Shown here piece after piece: positions 52,415 to 62,631 of a DNA stretch of 64,000 nucleotides (positions are counted from its first letter, which is position 1; the number at the start of each line of letters is the position of its first letter). Source of the DNA: Microbulbifer sp. A4B17 (GTDB lineage: Bacteria; Pseudomonadota; Gammaproteobacteria; Pseudomonadales; Cellvibrionaceae); NCBI RefSeq assembly GCF_003076275.1, contig NZ_CP029064.1, positions 2,366,501 through 2,430,500 on the forward strand, read 5' to 3'. The notes beneath the pieces are model-generated. The model did no database searches, had not been told where the DNA came from, and worked only from the letters and a program-made list of their open reading frames with translations. Position numbers and translations under genes: made by a program.

Positions 52415-53051
52415 AGTCTCATTTTTGAGTCATTAGAATTTGGAGCGCCATTCTAATTTTATTGATCTACCTTTCTGTGGAGTACTTAATAATTTCTCTA
52501 CCGGGGCATTATTTTGATAGGAAATCTGGTGAGGGCCTTCTTCTTGAGCAGCCGAGAAAGCTCTAAATGAAATCACTAGAATTTTTGTCGAAGGCTTAGG
52601 GTAACTATTGATCACTGGATACGAATAAGTTTTCAAAAATGAATACGGTGAGAGTTTTGGTAAGTCTTCAAAGTAGAAAAGGGAATGGTAATCCAATATT
52701 TGAACCATTTTGATTAATATGGGTTTGTTTGCTGCTAAATACAGTTAGGAGCTTGAGCCGAGTTTTCAGCTGGCTGAGGAAGATACGTTTACCGGGTAAG
52801 ATTTACCTGGTTGTTTAGAAATATGCGAATTCGGGGGTGCGGCTTAATCTTTGTGCCCGATCTTTCTGTAGACTCAAACACTATTTATGCATTCTTACTT
52901 AATGCTTTCCTTACTGTGATCTAAAAAATTATCTATAGATGACGTTAAGCTGATAATGAAAATATGTTTATTAATATAAAGAGCTATCGTCTTGATGGCG
53001 CGAATGTACACTTAATTTAGAGCGTGCCCACAGAGCGGATACAGACTAGGA
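52415..53051. other. Non-coding gap upstream of the lipoprotein gene
   Basis: A minus-strand frame at 52433-52708 (91 codons) lies just upstream of the lipoprotein gene, but it has no family signal and an unusual composition, so I do not call it a gene. The rest is AT-rich with no repeats that I can see. The promoter for 50177-52357 should be here. Confidence 0.4.
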
Positions 53052-53645
53052 ATGATACCCTCAGATTTCCAATTAGGACCTCTTAGTGCTTTCGTATCTC
53101 CAATGCGCAAACTACCTTTTGCCAACCTGCTAGTGACATTTGATGCGGCTGCTCGCCATTTGAGTTTTAAAGAGGCTGCTGAAGAGCTCTTCATTACCCC
53201 TTCAGCAGTGGGACATCAAGTTCGAGCACTGGAAAAAGAACACCAGACAAAGCTTTTTGTTCGCCTTAATCGGTATCTAGAGCTAACAACGATAGGTAAG
53301 CAATACCACCGAAAAATTGCGGGTGCACTACAGTCCCTACGCCGTGTAACTTCTGAATTACTGGATAGGAGCTAGCACTCCCTTCTAATTCATAATATTC
53401 CTTTTCTCTCCAATATCTTATTGGCTCCGAAGATAAAGTCATTCAAAGAACTGTATCCCCAATTAAAAATCAGTATTGAGTCAAAAGTACGTCGGGCTGG
53501 TTTGAAACGAGGACTGTTGCAGGTTGCTATCCGTCATGATCGGCAGTTAGGGGATAGGTTATGCTATGAAGAAATTAGTATGGTGCATGTGCCCCCAGTG
53601 TGTGCTTCTGGATATATCGTAACTGGGGAATCTAACCAAACTTAG
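53052..53645 (+). pseudogene. LysR-family regulator with in-frame stop
   Basis: Residues 17-80 form a LysR-type HTH (ANLLVTFDAAARHLSFKEAA, then LFITPSAVGHQVRALE). TAG at 53373 stops the frame, yet the same frame goes on with the linker and start of the effector domain (LLAPKIKSFKELYPQLKISI) until TAG 53643. From 53646 to 54060 only faint traces remain and no gene is seen. The in-frame continuation points to recent loss. Confidence 0.75.
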
Positions 53646-54060
53646 TCGATTATCGATAAGTTCATTGAATTACCTCCGCTATACCTTGCTTTTAGTGAGG
53701 AGTATTAAGGAGCCGAAATCATCGATGATTTTGTCGAGTGGTATAGAGTTGTGGTCCTGTCACTGGAAGTCAACTCCTAATGAAACTTCTCCTTGATTCT
53801 GAGTGGCTTAAAGATTTTGAAAGCTTTCACTTCCCGGTCGAGCGAGGTTTTCTTGTCTGAGGTGCAGTAAAAAACCATTTTTCGCTGTCAACTTGCATCT
53901 TTATGGTTATCCACTTGCAGTGCATTATAAATAGGCTATCAGGGTATGATTTTAGGCATTAATGAAAGATTGATTCCAAGTTGAAGAAGGCAGTAGATAA
54001 TAGGCGGCTAATCCGAACATTTGTGAAACAGGGTTCGGTTTTGTAGAAAGGATTGAACCA

Positions 54061-54906
54061 ATGGGTATTGAACAACAGATTCCAACTGAAGACGGGCTAG
54101 CACTCGGTGCCACACTATTTTCTACCAGGGAGCATCCCAAAGCCGGAATCATTATCAATTCAGCTACTGCGGTAAAGCAGGGTTACTACGCGGACTTTGC
54201 GAACTTTTTGGCGCGTAATGGGTACTTGGTTGTGACCTATGATTACCGAGGGATAGGGAAATCTGCTGTCTCCAATCAAAGAGACAAGCGGTTGACTATG
54301 AGTGCCTGGGGGGAGCGTGATTTTGCAGCGGTGATTGATTGGTGTACCGGGCGGTATAAAGAGTTGGCCTGGCATTGCGTTGGTCATAGTGTCGGTGGCC
54401 AAATTATTGGCCTAGCGCCTAACAATACGAAGCTCACAAGCGTTTACTGCGTATCCTCACAAAGCGGATTCTGGGGCCATTGGGAACCGAAGCAGCAGCC
54501 TAAAATGTTGCTGACATGGTTCGTGATGATTCCACTCTTATCTGGGATCTTTGGCAGGGTGCCTGGTTCAGTGTTGGGCGGGGAGAGCTTGCCCGCTGGC
54601 ATTGCCAGGCAGTGGGCATATTGGGGGCGTCACAAAGATTATATTGTCGATCGGAGTGGCAGGCCTATTCGGGATGGCTTTGAGCGCTTGCAATGCGATA
54701 TGAAGTTTCTTTCCATAAATGACGATACAGATTTTGCCCCGCCTCGAGCAGTTAATGCATTGAGGGATTACTATTGCAATGCCAAAACGGCTATTGAAGT
54801 TATAAAAGCCGAAACTATTACAGACAAGACGATAGGTCATTTTGGCTTCTTCAGGAAGAGGTATGAGCAAAGCCTTTGGGGAGGTGTTTTGGACTGGTTG
54901 GGATAG
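54061..54906 (+). CDS. Alpha/beta hydrolase (serine hydrolase type)
   Basis: 281 residues. Nucleophile elbow GHSVGG near residue 117, YDYRGIGKS upstream, Asp in DDTDFAPP and His in IGHFGFF near the end complete a triad. It resembles proteins often named alpha/beta hydrolase or serine aminopeptidase S33. The substrate is not predictable. AAAGGATTGAACC precedes the ATG. It may form a unit with the next gene 92 bases on. Confidence 0.8.
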   Translation: MGIEQQIPTEDGLALGATLFSTREHPKAGIIINSATAVKQGYYADFANFLARNGYLVVTYDYRGIGKSAVSNQRDKRLTMSAWGERDFAAVIDWCTGRYKELAWHCVGHSVGGQIIGLAPNNTKLTSVYCVSSQSGFWGHWEPKQQPKMLLTWFVMIPLLSGIFGRVPGSVLGGESLPAGIARQWAYWGRHKDYIVDRSGRPIRDGFERLQCDMKFLSINDDTDFAPPRAVNALRDYYCNAKTAIEVIKAETITDKTIGHFGFFRKRYEQSLWGGVLDWLG

Positions 54907-54998
54907 CTCGGCCAGAGGTCAAGTTATGTTGCAGTATTTATGGCTCCTTTTAGCCTGGCTAGTGGCCGTCAATCTCAGATCAAAGCTACCCTTTTAGT

Positions 54999-55931
54999 TT
55001 GACGCTTTTTGAATGGACAGAATACGCCGTGAGTGATCTCAAAAGACGCGTACTATGTAATGACTTGCTGGAGCCGGAAGGACCAGTCTGTCTGCCCGAT
55101 GGCCAGATTTACACTGTTGAAATGGCCAATGGCAGGCACTGTGTGAGCCGCATTGATAGTCATGGGCGGCGTCACTTGGCAGGGTATCCAGGTGGACGTC
55201 CAAATGGGCTGGCGCTTGATGGCGATTGTAACTTATGGATAGCGGGTGGAGAGGGTCGGCGGCTGGTTTGTATGAGGCCGAATGGAACCATTTTCAATTC
55301 AATTGGGGGGCCGGACGGCCAACCGTTTCTATGGCCAAATGATTTGGTCTTTACTGAAGATGGTTTGCTCTATATGACCGACTCCGGTATTAACCCGGAT
55401 ACCTTTGTAGATGGTCAGAAAATTCGGACTGATTGCCGAGAATGCAAATATGATGGCCGGGTATTTGAGATCGATTCGCGCACTGGTTGTGTGTTGCGGA
55501 TGCTGGATTCTGGGTTGCGCTTCCCTAATGGTATTGTGGTTGATGATGATGGTTTCCTTTATGTGTCTGAAACTCTAACCGGTAATATCTATCGTTACGA
55601 TCTCAATTCATCTGTTCCCCTCGATCGTGAGATATATGGCAATGTCACGGTAGGATCGCCAGAGGGTTTTGTCGGGCCGGATGGGATGGCTTTCGGTGAT
55701 GATGGTCGACTTTACTGTGCAGTCTTTGGCCAGGGTAATATAACTGTATTAGATCATGAGGGTAAAGTTGCTGAGCGTATATCCACTTGCGGGTCACGTC
55801 CAACGAATATTGCATTCTGTGAGGACTCCAGGGGTGGAGCGGTTGTAACTATTTTGGATGTTGGTTGTCTGGAGTGGCTGGAGTTGTCCTGCCGTGGTAA
55901 ACCGTTGCATCGCCCTAGGTTGTTGACATAA
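54999..55931 (+). CDS. SMP-30/gluconolactonase-like beta-propeller hydrolase
   Basis: 310 residues starting at TTG 54999; GTG 55029 is an alternative. EPEGPVCLPDG at the first metal ligand (Glu), LWPNDLVFTEDGLLYMTD (Asn, Asp), RFPNGIVVDDDGFLYVSET and GPDGMAFGDDG are the strand repeats of the SMP-30/LRE family. These are metal-dependent lactonases acting on sugar or other lactones. The role here is unknown. Confidence 0.85.
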   Translation: MTLFEWTEYAVSDLKRRVLCNDLLEPEGPVCLPDGQIYTVEMANGRHCVSRIDSHGRRHLAGYPGGRPNGLALDGDCNLWIAGGEGRRLVCMRPNGTIFNSIGGPDGQPFLWPNDLVFTEDGLLYMTDSGINPDTFVDGQKIRTDCRECKYDGRVFEIDSRTGCVLRMLDSGLRFPNGIVVDDDGFLYVSETLTGNIYRYDLNSSVPLDREIYGNVTVGSPEGFVGPDGMAFGDDGRLYCAVFGQGNITVLDHEGKVAERISTCGSRPTNIAFCEDSRGGAVVTILDVGCLEWLELSCRGKPLHRPRLLT

Positions 55932-56279
55932 TTACATATAAGCGCTCAAGAAGGGACTTTATACCAGCTAGCGTATAGCAATTTCTAAAATATCTCTTTG
56001 TAGGCGTAGAAATATTCAGAAAAATACGTAGAACCAGTAATTTTTTAGTCAAAATGGCTTTGTTTAGGGTGGGTGAGGGTGCATGGTTTAATTTTTACCT
56101 TTTTAAGGTATTAATTTGATAATTGACCCGAAATGAATGACTTAACTTTTAAAAAGTTATGCTTATCGTTTAGGGATGAACCTGCTTGTATTAATAGATA
56201 GCTATCTAATATGTATTGGGTTGTCAGTTATCCCCTTATTCCATTCTCTAAGGATACTTCCCTATTCTAGAGGAAATAA
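55932..56279. other. Intergenic gap
   Basis: 348 bases, AT-rich, no gene or repeat seen. AGAGGAAATAA just before 56280 is a good ribosome binding site for the next gene. Confidence 0.5.
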
Positions 56280-56843
56280 ATGATGAATCAGATTAATACT
56301 CTGCTGCCCACTTATCAGCAAATGCTGCAAGCCTTATCGAATTGGTTGAAAAAGGCGGAGTTAACGTTAGAGAAAACAGAAGCTGAAGAGCTATTGTCTG
56401 CTCGACTTACTCCCGATATGCTCCCACTATCTTCCCAGGTTCGTTTTAGTTGTCTTCAAGCCTATGAGGGTATATTTCGCCTCAGAGGTGTGACTTTGCC
56501 GGAGTTCTTATCTGAACTGGCTCAGGAGGGCCGTAATTGTGATAGTTATAGAGACTCTTTTTCTTTGGCGCAAGCTAGAATTGGGCAAGTTCTTTCATTT
56601 TTAAGCGAGGTAGAGCCTGAATCTTTTGTTGAACCCAGTGATGGAGTTGTGACCATAGAGGTCCCTGGAGGAATGATTTTTGATATGACTTGTGATCAAT
56701 ATATAAGGGATTGGGCCATCCCCCAGTTTTATTTCCATATTAATACTGCTTACGCTATTTTGAGGAGTCATAGAATTGACTTAGGTAAGGCTGATTATGT
56801 TAGACATGCATTTTCCTATCTGAGACACGGAGCCGTGTCATAA
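56280..56843 (+). CDS. DUF1993 family protein
   Basis: 187 residues, helical. RLTPDMLPLSSQVRFSCLQA and the end part DWAIPQFYFHINTAYAILR match the DUF1993 pattern as I know it; these proteins are DinB-like four-helix bundles of unknown role. ATG at 56280 or 56283. Full family length. Confidence 0.8.
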   Translation: MMNQINTLLPTYQQMLQALSNWLKKAELTLEKTEAEELLSARLTPDMLPLSSQVRFSCLQAYEGIFRLRGVTLPEFLSELAQEGRNCDSYRDSFSLAQARIGQVLSFLSEVEPESFVEPSDGVVTIEVPGGMIFDMTCDQYIRDWAIPQFYFHINTAYAILRSHRIDLGKADYVRHAFSYLRHGAVS

Positions 56844-56850
56844 TTTTTAC
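56824..56850 (+). terminator. Hairpin overlapping the DUF1993 stop
   Basis: GACACG, loop GAGC, CGTGTC, followed by ATAATTTTT. The stem lies in the last codons of the gene. A likely terminator. Confidence 0.45.
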
Positions 56851-57029
56851 AAAATTACAGTAATGTAAAAATCAAAAAATACTTATGCTGACTTTAATGT
56901 ATTAAGTTAAATTAAGTCATATTCACCCTAATGTCTTTTAAAAAATTAAACTTCTTTGTTGGTACGTTCTTCTATAGAATCCGGCCCCTTGCCGATTCTT
57001 ATAGATTTTTAACGACAGGAAGTTGATTT

Positions 57030-58739
57030 ATGACCATCTCCCGCCGCACTTTTGTCCAGGCTATGGGTGTTGCACTTTTGACCCCCTTCACGGTTCGTTC
57101 TCTCGCGGACACTGATAGCGAAACCTATGCACGTTTTGTACTGGGCGGCACCACATTTGCCGATCAAATTGACAATGATGGGATTGTTTTTGATTTATCA
57201 GTGGCTTCGGGAGACCCGAGCCAAACCGGGATGGTTCTATGGACACATATTAACCCCGACTCCTATGTAGCTGGTCAATCTTTATTTGTGGATGTGGCGC
57301 TGGATGAGGAATTTGCCCAGCCAATACTAAGCGCTGAAATTAATGCTAGCGACATTACGGCGGACCGCGACTACACCGTTAACATCGACGTGGAAGGCTA
57401 TTTATCTCCTGATCAGCGTTATTATTACCGCTTCAAATATGGATCCCTCAGTAGCCGTACTGGCCGTTGCCATACACTGCCTAGCGGTAGCTTGGAAAAT
57501 ATCAAGATGGCAGTGGTTACCTGCCAGGATTACACCACCGGTTATTACAACGCTTACAACCATATTGCGGATGAAGATGTCCATTGTGTACTGCATTTGG
57601 GGGATTTCATCTATGAATATGCCCAGTATGAAGGTTTTGAAAGCTCAGTAGTACATCCTCTGTCGCTGCCTTCTGGCGGTTCGGTTGCGATGGACCTAGA
57701 AGATTATCGCCATATCTATAAGGAGTACCGCAAGGATAAGAACCTCCAGCGGGCGATGGAAATGCATTCATTTATCATCACCTGGGATGATCATGAAACC
57801 GCAGATAATGCTTACTGGGATTACGAGCGGGATACTCTGGGTGTTCCATCTCACCCCTACCAGACTGGCGATAATAACCCTGACGTGCTGCGCCAGTTGC
57901 GTCGTGATGCCCAGCAGGCCTGGATTGAGTATGTTCCTGCACGAGTAAAAGTCGATGAATCCGCAAGCCATGCTTTTGATTACTTGCAGATTTATCGGTC
58001 TTTCCAGTTTGGAGACTTGGTTGATCTGTATATGACAGACAGCCGCACCTATAGAACCAAGGAGCCGTGTACAGATGGAACTGCTTGGGAAAATTATTGG
58101 TGTACAGATTACGAAAAAGATACCCAGACCATGTTAGGTAAAACCCAGCGGGATTGGCTGATTGATGGAGTTGTGAATTCCAACGCGCGCTGGAAAGTGT
58201 GGGGGAACCAAACCTTACTGGCCCAATTAGCTGGGACGATTTTGGGACGTTCACTTGTCTACGCCAACTATGATGCCTGGGATGGCTATCAGTGGGAGCG
58301 AGAGCAGATCCTTTCATCGGTTAAGGACAGCAATGTTGACAACTTTGTGGTGCTGACAGGGGACCTGCATTCCAGCATTGCTTCTTATCTGAAAGTAGAT
58401 TTCAGTAAAATCAGTAACTGGGACTATGACAATCTGGTTGGTGTTGAGTTGATGACACCGTCAATATCTTCTCCGAATCTCAACGATACAGTGGAGAAGG
58501 GTATTGATGTTGGCAGTGTGTTTACTTCACTGCTCAATGGCGGGGTTCAGGTAAACAATCCACATGTCAAAGATTTTGTTAGTGACATTTATGGGTATGC
58601 AGTGATTGAGTTCAATGTTGATGAATTGAACTGGACTGTATACAGCATTGATAAGAAGAGCGACAACCCGGATATCGAAAAGACCGTATATAAGAAGTTT
58701 AACTATGAGCCTGTTGGTATGTGGTTAACTGAAAAATAG
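57030..58739 (+). CDS. phoD: PhoD-like alkaline phosphatase/phosphodiesterase, Tat-exported
   Basis: 569 residues. Twin-arginine signal SRRTFVQAM at residues 4-12. N-terminal PhoD domain with SVASGDPSQTGMVLWT. Metal-site motifs: VTCQDYTTGYYNAY (Cys-Gln-Asp in place of the more usual Cys-Gln-Asp/Asn), HLGDFIYEY, WDDHETADN and VLTGDLHSS. PhoD enzymes use Ca and Fe to cleave phosphomono- and diesters in the periplasm or outside. AGGAAG precedes the ATG. A short GC hairpin after the stop (58767-58780) may end it. No Pho box was recognised. Confidence 0.9.
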   Translation: MTISRRTFVQAMGVALLTPFTVRSLADTDSETYARFVLGGTTFADQIDNDGIVFDLSVASGDPSQTGMVLWTHINPDSYVAGQSLFVDVALDEEFAQPILSAEINASDITADRDYTVNIDVEGYLSPDQRYYYRFKYGSLSSRTGRCHTLPSGSLENIKMAVVTCQDYTTGYYNAYNHIADEDVHCVLHLGDFIYEYAQYEGFESSVVHPLSLPSGGSVAMDLEDYRHIYKEYRKDKNLQRAMEMHSFIITWDDHETADNAYWDYERDTLGVPSHPYQTGDNNPDVLRQLRRDAQQAWIEYVPARVKVDESASHAFDYLQIYRSFQFGDLVDLYMTDSRTYRTKEPCTDGTAWENYWCTDYEKDTQTMLGKTQRDWLIDGVVNSNARWKVWGNQTLLAQLAGTILGRSLVYANYDAWDGYQWEREQILSSVKDSNVDNFVVLTGDLHSSIASYLKVDFSKISNWDYDNLVGVELMTPSISSPNLNDTVEKGIDVGSVFTSLLNGGVQVNNPHVKDFVSDIYGYAVIEFNVDELNWTVYSIDKKSDNPDIEKTVYKKFNYEPVGMWLTEK

Positions 58740-58990
58740 CCGATTGCCACTTAATATCGAAGTCGTGGGGCCTTAGCCCCCGGCTTCACAAAATCCCACT
58801 ATACCTATCTCTTCTTCCTACCTGGTCAGTACGGTCAAACCAATTCTACTTTTGCGGTAGGATTGGTGCGCCAGTAACCACACAGTTGATATATGCCTGT
58901 GGGTCATCTATACCCGACGATGGGCGCAAAGCAGTATCTGGCGTCAGGGCACTCTTGATAGCCCAAGACATCAAGTAAAAGGATATTACT

Positions 58991-60424
58991 GTGCTGCAAA
59001 AAGCTTACCCTTACTACCTGGCTAATGAAGCTGTACATGCCAATACCGATCTCGAGGTCACCGATAAGTACTCGGGCAAGGTAGCTACCCGTGTCGCCAT
59101 GGCTGATGTGAAGGTTATTGATAGTGCAATCGACTGGGCACTATTGGCAGAAAAACCAATGGCCAACTTGCCATCCTACACCCGGCAGGAAGTTTTGCAG
59201 CACTGTGTTGTGCGCTTTCGCGAAAGGTTTGAAGAGCTGGCCGAAGCTCTGTGTATTGAAGCAGGTAAGCCTATTCACGATTCAAGGGGCGAAGTACTGC
59301 GTTTAATCGATACATTTCATGTGGCTGCTGAAGAGGCAGTGCGTATCAACGGTGAGATTATCAACCTTGAGATATCCAAGCGTTCGCGGGGCTATCGCGG
59401 GTATATCAGGAGAGTACCGGTGGGTGCCTGTTCATTTATATCGCCGTTTAATTTCCCTTTGAACCTTGCCGCTCACAAGGTAGCACCTGCCATTGCTGCT
59501 GGATGCCCCTTTGTACTAAAACCTGCAAGCCGGACGCCCATAGGGGCATTGATCATTGCTGAAGTACTGGCTGAAACACAGCTGCCCAAAGGTGCTTTTT
59601 CTGTATTACCTTGCCACCGGGAAGGGGCAGACCTTTTTACCGTTGACGACCGGTTCAAGCTGCTGAGCTTTACCGGTTCACCCTCGGTAGGCTGGGATCT
59701 AAAGGCCAGGGCGGGGCGCAAGAAAGTAGTTTTAGAGTTGGGAGGCAACGCAGCATGCGTTATCGATCGAGATACAGATCTCGATGATGCTGTAGAGCGT
59801 CTGATTTTTGGGGCTTTCTACCAGTCCGGCCAAAGTTGCATTGGCGTTCAGAGAATCTACGGACACTGTAGTTTATATGAAGACCTAAAGCGACGCTTGA
59901 TTGAGCGAACTAAAAAGCTTAACAAAGGCGACCCACGTTCAGAAGATACGTTTATTGGCCCAATGATTTCTGAGGGAGAGGCAACACGTTTACACACCTG
60001 GGTGGAAGAGGGGGTTAAGGCTGGAGGGACCCTGCTTTGTGGAGGCACCCGAGATGGCGCCATGCTTGATCCAACACTATTGGAAAACGTTCCCCATGAT
60101 TGCTCTATTGTGCAGCAGGAAGCTTTTGGGCCGGTTGCAATTTTGGAGCCCTTCGATAGTTTTGATGATGTTTTAGAAAAGGTAAATGACAGCGCCTTTG
60201 GCCTTCAGGCTGGCATATTTACTCGCGACCTTTACAAAGCCCAGCAAGCCTGGGATACCTTGGAAGTTGGCGGAGTGGTTATTGGTGATGTACCTAGCTG
60301 GCGGGTCGATAACATGCCTTACGGTGGAGTCAAGGATTCAGGCCTTGGTCGAGAGGGAGTACGTTGGGCGATTGCGGATATGACCGAGGAGCGGTTGATG
60401 GTAGTGCGGGAGTTAAATAGCTAA
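58991..60424 (+). CDS. NAD(P)-dependent aldehyde dehydrogenase
   Basis: 477 residues starting at GTG 58991 with AAAAGGA before it. SPFNFPLNLAAHKVAPAIAA and FTGSPSVGW form the cofactor site; the Glu in VLELGGNA and the Cys in GQSCIGVQR are catalytic. The order and length match the ALDH superfamily. It oxidises an aldehyde to an acid or CoA ester; the substrate is not known. The terminator at 60442 follows. The neighbouring pseudogene for S-formylglutathione hydrolase hints at aldehyde handling in an ancestor. Confidence 0.9.
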   Translation: MLQKAYPYYLANEAVHANTDLEVTDKYSGKVATRVAMADVKVIDSAIDWALLAEKPMANLPSYTRQEVLQHCVVRFRERFEELAEALCIEAGKPIHDSRGEVLRLIDTFHVAAEEAVRINGEIINLEISKRSRGYRGYIRRVPVGACSFISPFNFPLNLAAHKVAPAIAAGCPFVLKPASRTPIGALIIAEVLAETQLPKGAFSVLPCHREGADLFTVDDRFKLLSFTGSPSVGWDLKARAGRKKVVLELGGNAACVIDRDTDLDDAVERLIFGAFYQSGQSCIGVQRIYGHCSLYEDLKRRLIERTKKLNKGDPRSEDTFIGPMISEGEATRLHTWVEEGVKAGGTLLCGGTRDGAMLDPTLLENVPHDCSIVQQEAFGPVAILEPFDSFDDVLEKVNDSAFGLQAGIFTRDLYKAQQAWDTLEVGGVVIGDVPSWRVDNMPYGGVKDSGLGREGVRWAIADMTEERLMVVRELNS

Positions 60425-60441
60425 AAAATTAAAAGATTATC

Positions 60442-60469
60442 AGGCCTCCAACTCTTGCAATTGAGGCCT
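60442..60469. terminator. Hairpin between convergent genes
   Basis: AGGCCTC, 14-base loop, GAGGCCT, followed by TGGATTT. It lies 18 bases after the aldehyde dehydrogenase stop and faces the fghA pseudogene. Confidence 0.5.
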
Positions 60470-60493
60470 TGGATTTAAGATTCACCTTATTTA

Positions 60494-61351
60494 TTAGTTT
60501 GGGTATATCTGGCAGAGGTACTTGGCATGAAACCGAACATGACCCTCAATAAAGCTGGCGATAAAGTAATAGTTGTGGTCATAACCGGAATAGCGGCGAA
60601 GTTGGAGCGGGTAGTTACTTGCTTTAGCTGCCGCTTCGAGTGCCTCGGGTTTTAGCTGTTCAACTAGAAAGCTGTCGGCTTCCCCCTGATCCATCAACAT
60701 CAACATCGGTACAGGCTTTTCAGCATTTTTGAGCAGTTCACTGCTATCGTAGCTGCGCCAACTATCCCGATCTCTACCCAAATAGGTTTCAAAGGCTTTT
60801 TGCCCCCATGGACACTGAGTGGGATTACTAATGGGGCTGAAGGCCGATACGGAAACATAACTTGTCGGATTGTTCAGGGCGATCATCAGTGCACCATGGC
60901 TACCCATTGAATGTCCTGCAATGGCCTGCTGTGTTGTCACAGGGAAGGTGGTCTCGATAAGTGCCGGCAGTTCTTCCACCACATAATCATACATGTGGTA
61001 GTGGCGAATTCAGGGCGCTTAGGAGGCATTGATATAGAATCCAGCACCTTGCCCCAGGTCATAGGCTTCATCATCGGCAACAATTTCACCACGGGGACTG
61101 GTGTCGGGAGCCACAATGGCTATCCCCAGCTCGGAGGCAATGCAGTGGGTTCCTGCCTTTTGCATAAAATTCTCGTCGGTGCAGGTCAGACCCGACGGTC
61201 AGGAGAGCACCGGAACCTTGTTTATTTGTGAAGCTTGCGGTGGCAAATAAATAGCAAAACGCATCTCGCAGTTTAATGACTGAGAGTAGTGAAGGTACTG
61301 CTTGTGCCAGCCGCGAAAACTCCGGTTGGCACTGATATTTTTAATAGACAT
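60494..61351 (-). pseudogene. fghA: S-formylglutathione hydrolase, three in-frame stops
   Basis: A single minus-strand frame covers the whole enzyme (about 285 codons), from MSIKNISANRSF to LCQIYPN, broken by TGA near 61201 (after VPVLS), TAA near 61022 and TGA near 61013. The stops sit where homologues have Trp, Gln and Trp, so each can come from one transition. GHSMGSHGAL with the nucleophile Ser and the Asp and His (GEAD, YDHNYYF) are kept. Family role: hydrolysis of S-formylglutathione in formaldehyde detoxification. ATG 60994 could restart a 166-residue C-terminal piece, which would lack part of the fold. Confidence 0.85.
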
Positions 61352-61459
61352 GCTGGATAGCCCTAATAGGACCACCTCCAAGAGATGGCCCAATTGATCA
61401 TTGCTGGTTATTGATCGAAGTGAATTACGGTGCGGATACTTTTTGCCGGAATTGAACAA

Positions 61460-61760
61460 GCACAACTGCCTGCTGGGTACACTGGATTACTGGCGATTCA
61501 ATACCAGGGAAGGGAAAAAACCTTAGGGTAAAAGGTAGCCTTCGCTACAATAATGGCGGGGCGCTTTTAGATGCTGCGCTTAGAGGCCTGGGGGTTGTGC
61601 AGTTGCCAGATTACTAAATCGAGCAACATATCGCTGAAGGAAAGTTAATCACCCTTTTAAGTGATCTCGAAGATAGGGATGAAGGGGTATCCCGGCAATC
61701 GATATATCGCGCCGAAAGTAAGGCTGCTGATCGATTATCTCGCTAAGCATCTAACTTGAG
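61460..61760 (+). pseudogene. LysR-family regulator, C-terminal remnant
   Basis: Broken frames on the plus strand give LRYNNGGALLDAALRGLGVV and QLPDY, then IAEGKLITLL, then PKVRLLIDYLAKHL. These are the last third of a LysR effector domain. Stops and frameshifts break it (for example near 61525, 61607 and 61690). The HTH is absent. Confidence 0.7.
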
Positions 61761-61802
61761 AAAAGGGAGGAGGTAGATTTAGGGTATGGTGTAGCAAAGG
61801 GT

Positions 61803-62624
61803 TCACAATAGTTTATTACCAGTAGAGGTGGTTTTTTCAAGTTGTTGGCTTACCCACTTACTACAGAATGCCGCAATCCGCTTCCACTTCGGTTCCAGCA
61901 TTAAATAGTGACCATAACCTTCCGCTCGGAAGAAGGTGGTATTTTTACCTTGTTGCTCAGCGATTAACTGTGCCGTGGAAGGGGGGACTGCCAGATCATC
62001 GGTTCCCGAAACCATTAAAGTGGGGCAATTGATTTTTTGATAGTCAATCCTGGTTGTTTTATTGTTGTCAAAAATCCAGAAGAACAATTCAAATAGTACT
62101 TGCCCAGATTCAGGACCTAATCGATCAAAGACCTTGTGCTGGTCGTCTGGATTAAGTTTATTCAACCCGAATTTCGCCATTGTCGCGAAATCCGGTAGCA
62201 TGACTTCATCCCAAAATTCACCCGCAGCCATGAACAACTTGCCCAGCGCACGCTCTTCTTCTGTGGTGGGCAGTATTCCCCAGTTTACGCTTCCGTTAAG
62301 CAACACGATTGCCCGTGCCAAATCCATAGTCGCCAATTTCTGTGCAATAACACCGCCCAGGGAGTGGCCGACCAGTACAGGTTTTTGATTTAAAGATTGT
62401 ACAAATGCCCTGATGTCAGCAACGTAGTCGGTGATACTCAGTCCTTTAAGGTGCTGCTGTTTTTGTTCTGACTTTAGATTTTCATGGTAGCGGTAGCTTG
62501 GGCTGTGACAACGGAATCCTTCCTCTTCAAAATGCTGGTGAAAGTTCTCCATTGTCCAGGGGCCGGCATTGGTCCCGTGGATAAAGACGATAGGGGTTTC
62601 CAAAGTCGGCTCCTGGTTTTTCAA
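61803..62624 (-). CDS. Alpha/beta hydrolase
   Basis: 273 residues. FIHGTNAGPWTM forms the oxyanion-hole start, VGHSLGGV the nucleophile elbow (Ser near residue 88), SGTDDLAVPP the acid and EGYGHYLML the His. The substrate is unknown; small esters are likely. It lies 7 bases after the ABM gene on the minus strand, so the two form an operon, probably controlled by the divergent AraC-type gene. Confidence 0.85.
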   Translation of the reverse strand: MKNQEPTLETPIVFIHGTNAGPWTMENFHQHFEEEGFRCHSPSYRYHENLKSEQKQQHLKGLSITDYVADIRAFVQSLNQKPVLVGHSLGGVIAQKLATMDLARAIVLLNGSVNWGILPTTEEERALGKLFMAAGEFWDEVMLPDFATMAKFGLNKLNPDDQHKVFDRLGPESGQVLFELFFWIFDNNKTTRIDYQKINCPTLMVSGTDDLAVPPSTAQLIAEQQGKNTTFFRAEGYGHYLMLEPKWKRIAAFCSKWVSQQLEKTTSTGNKLL

Positions 62625-62631
62625 GGCTTCC

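Noticed and set aside
52433-52708. 91-codon minus-strand ORF upstream of the large lipoprotein
   Set aside because: No recognised pattern and no good ribosome binding site; could be real, but support is too weak.
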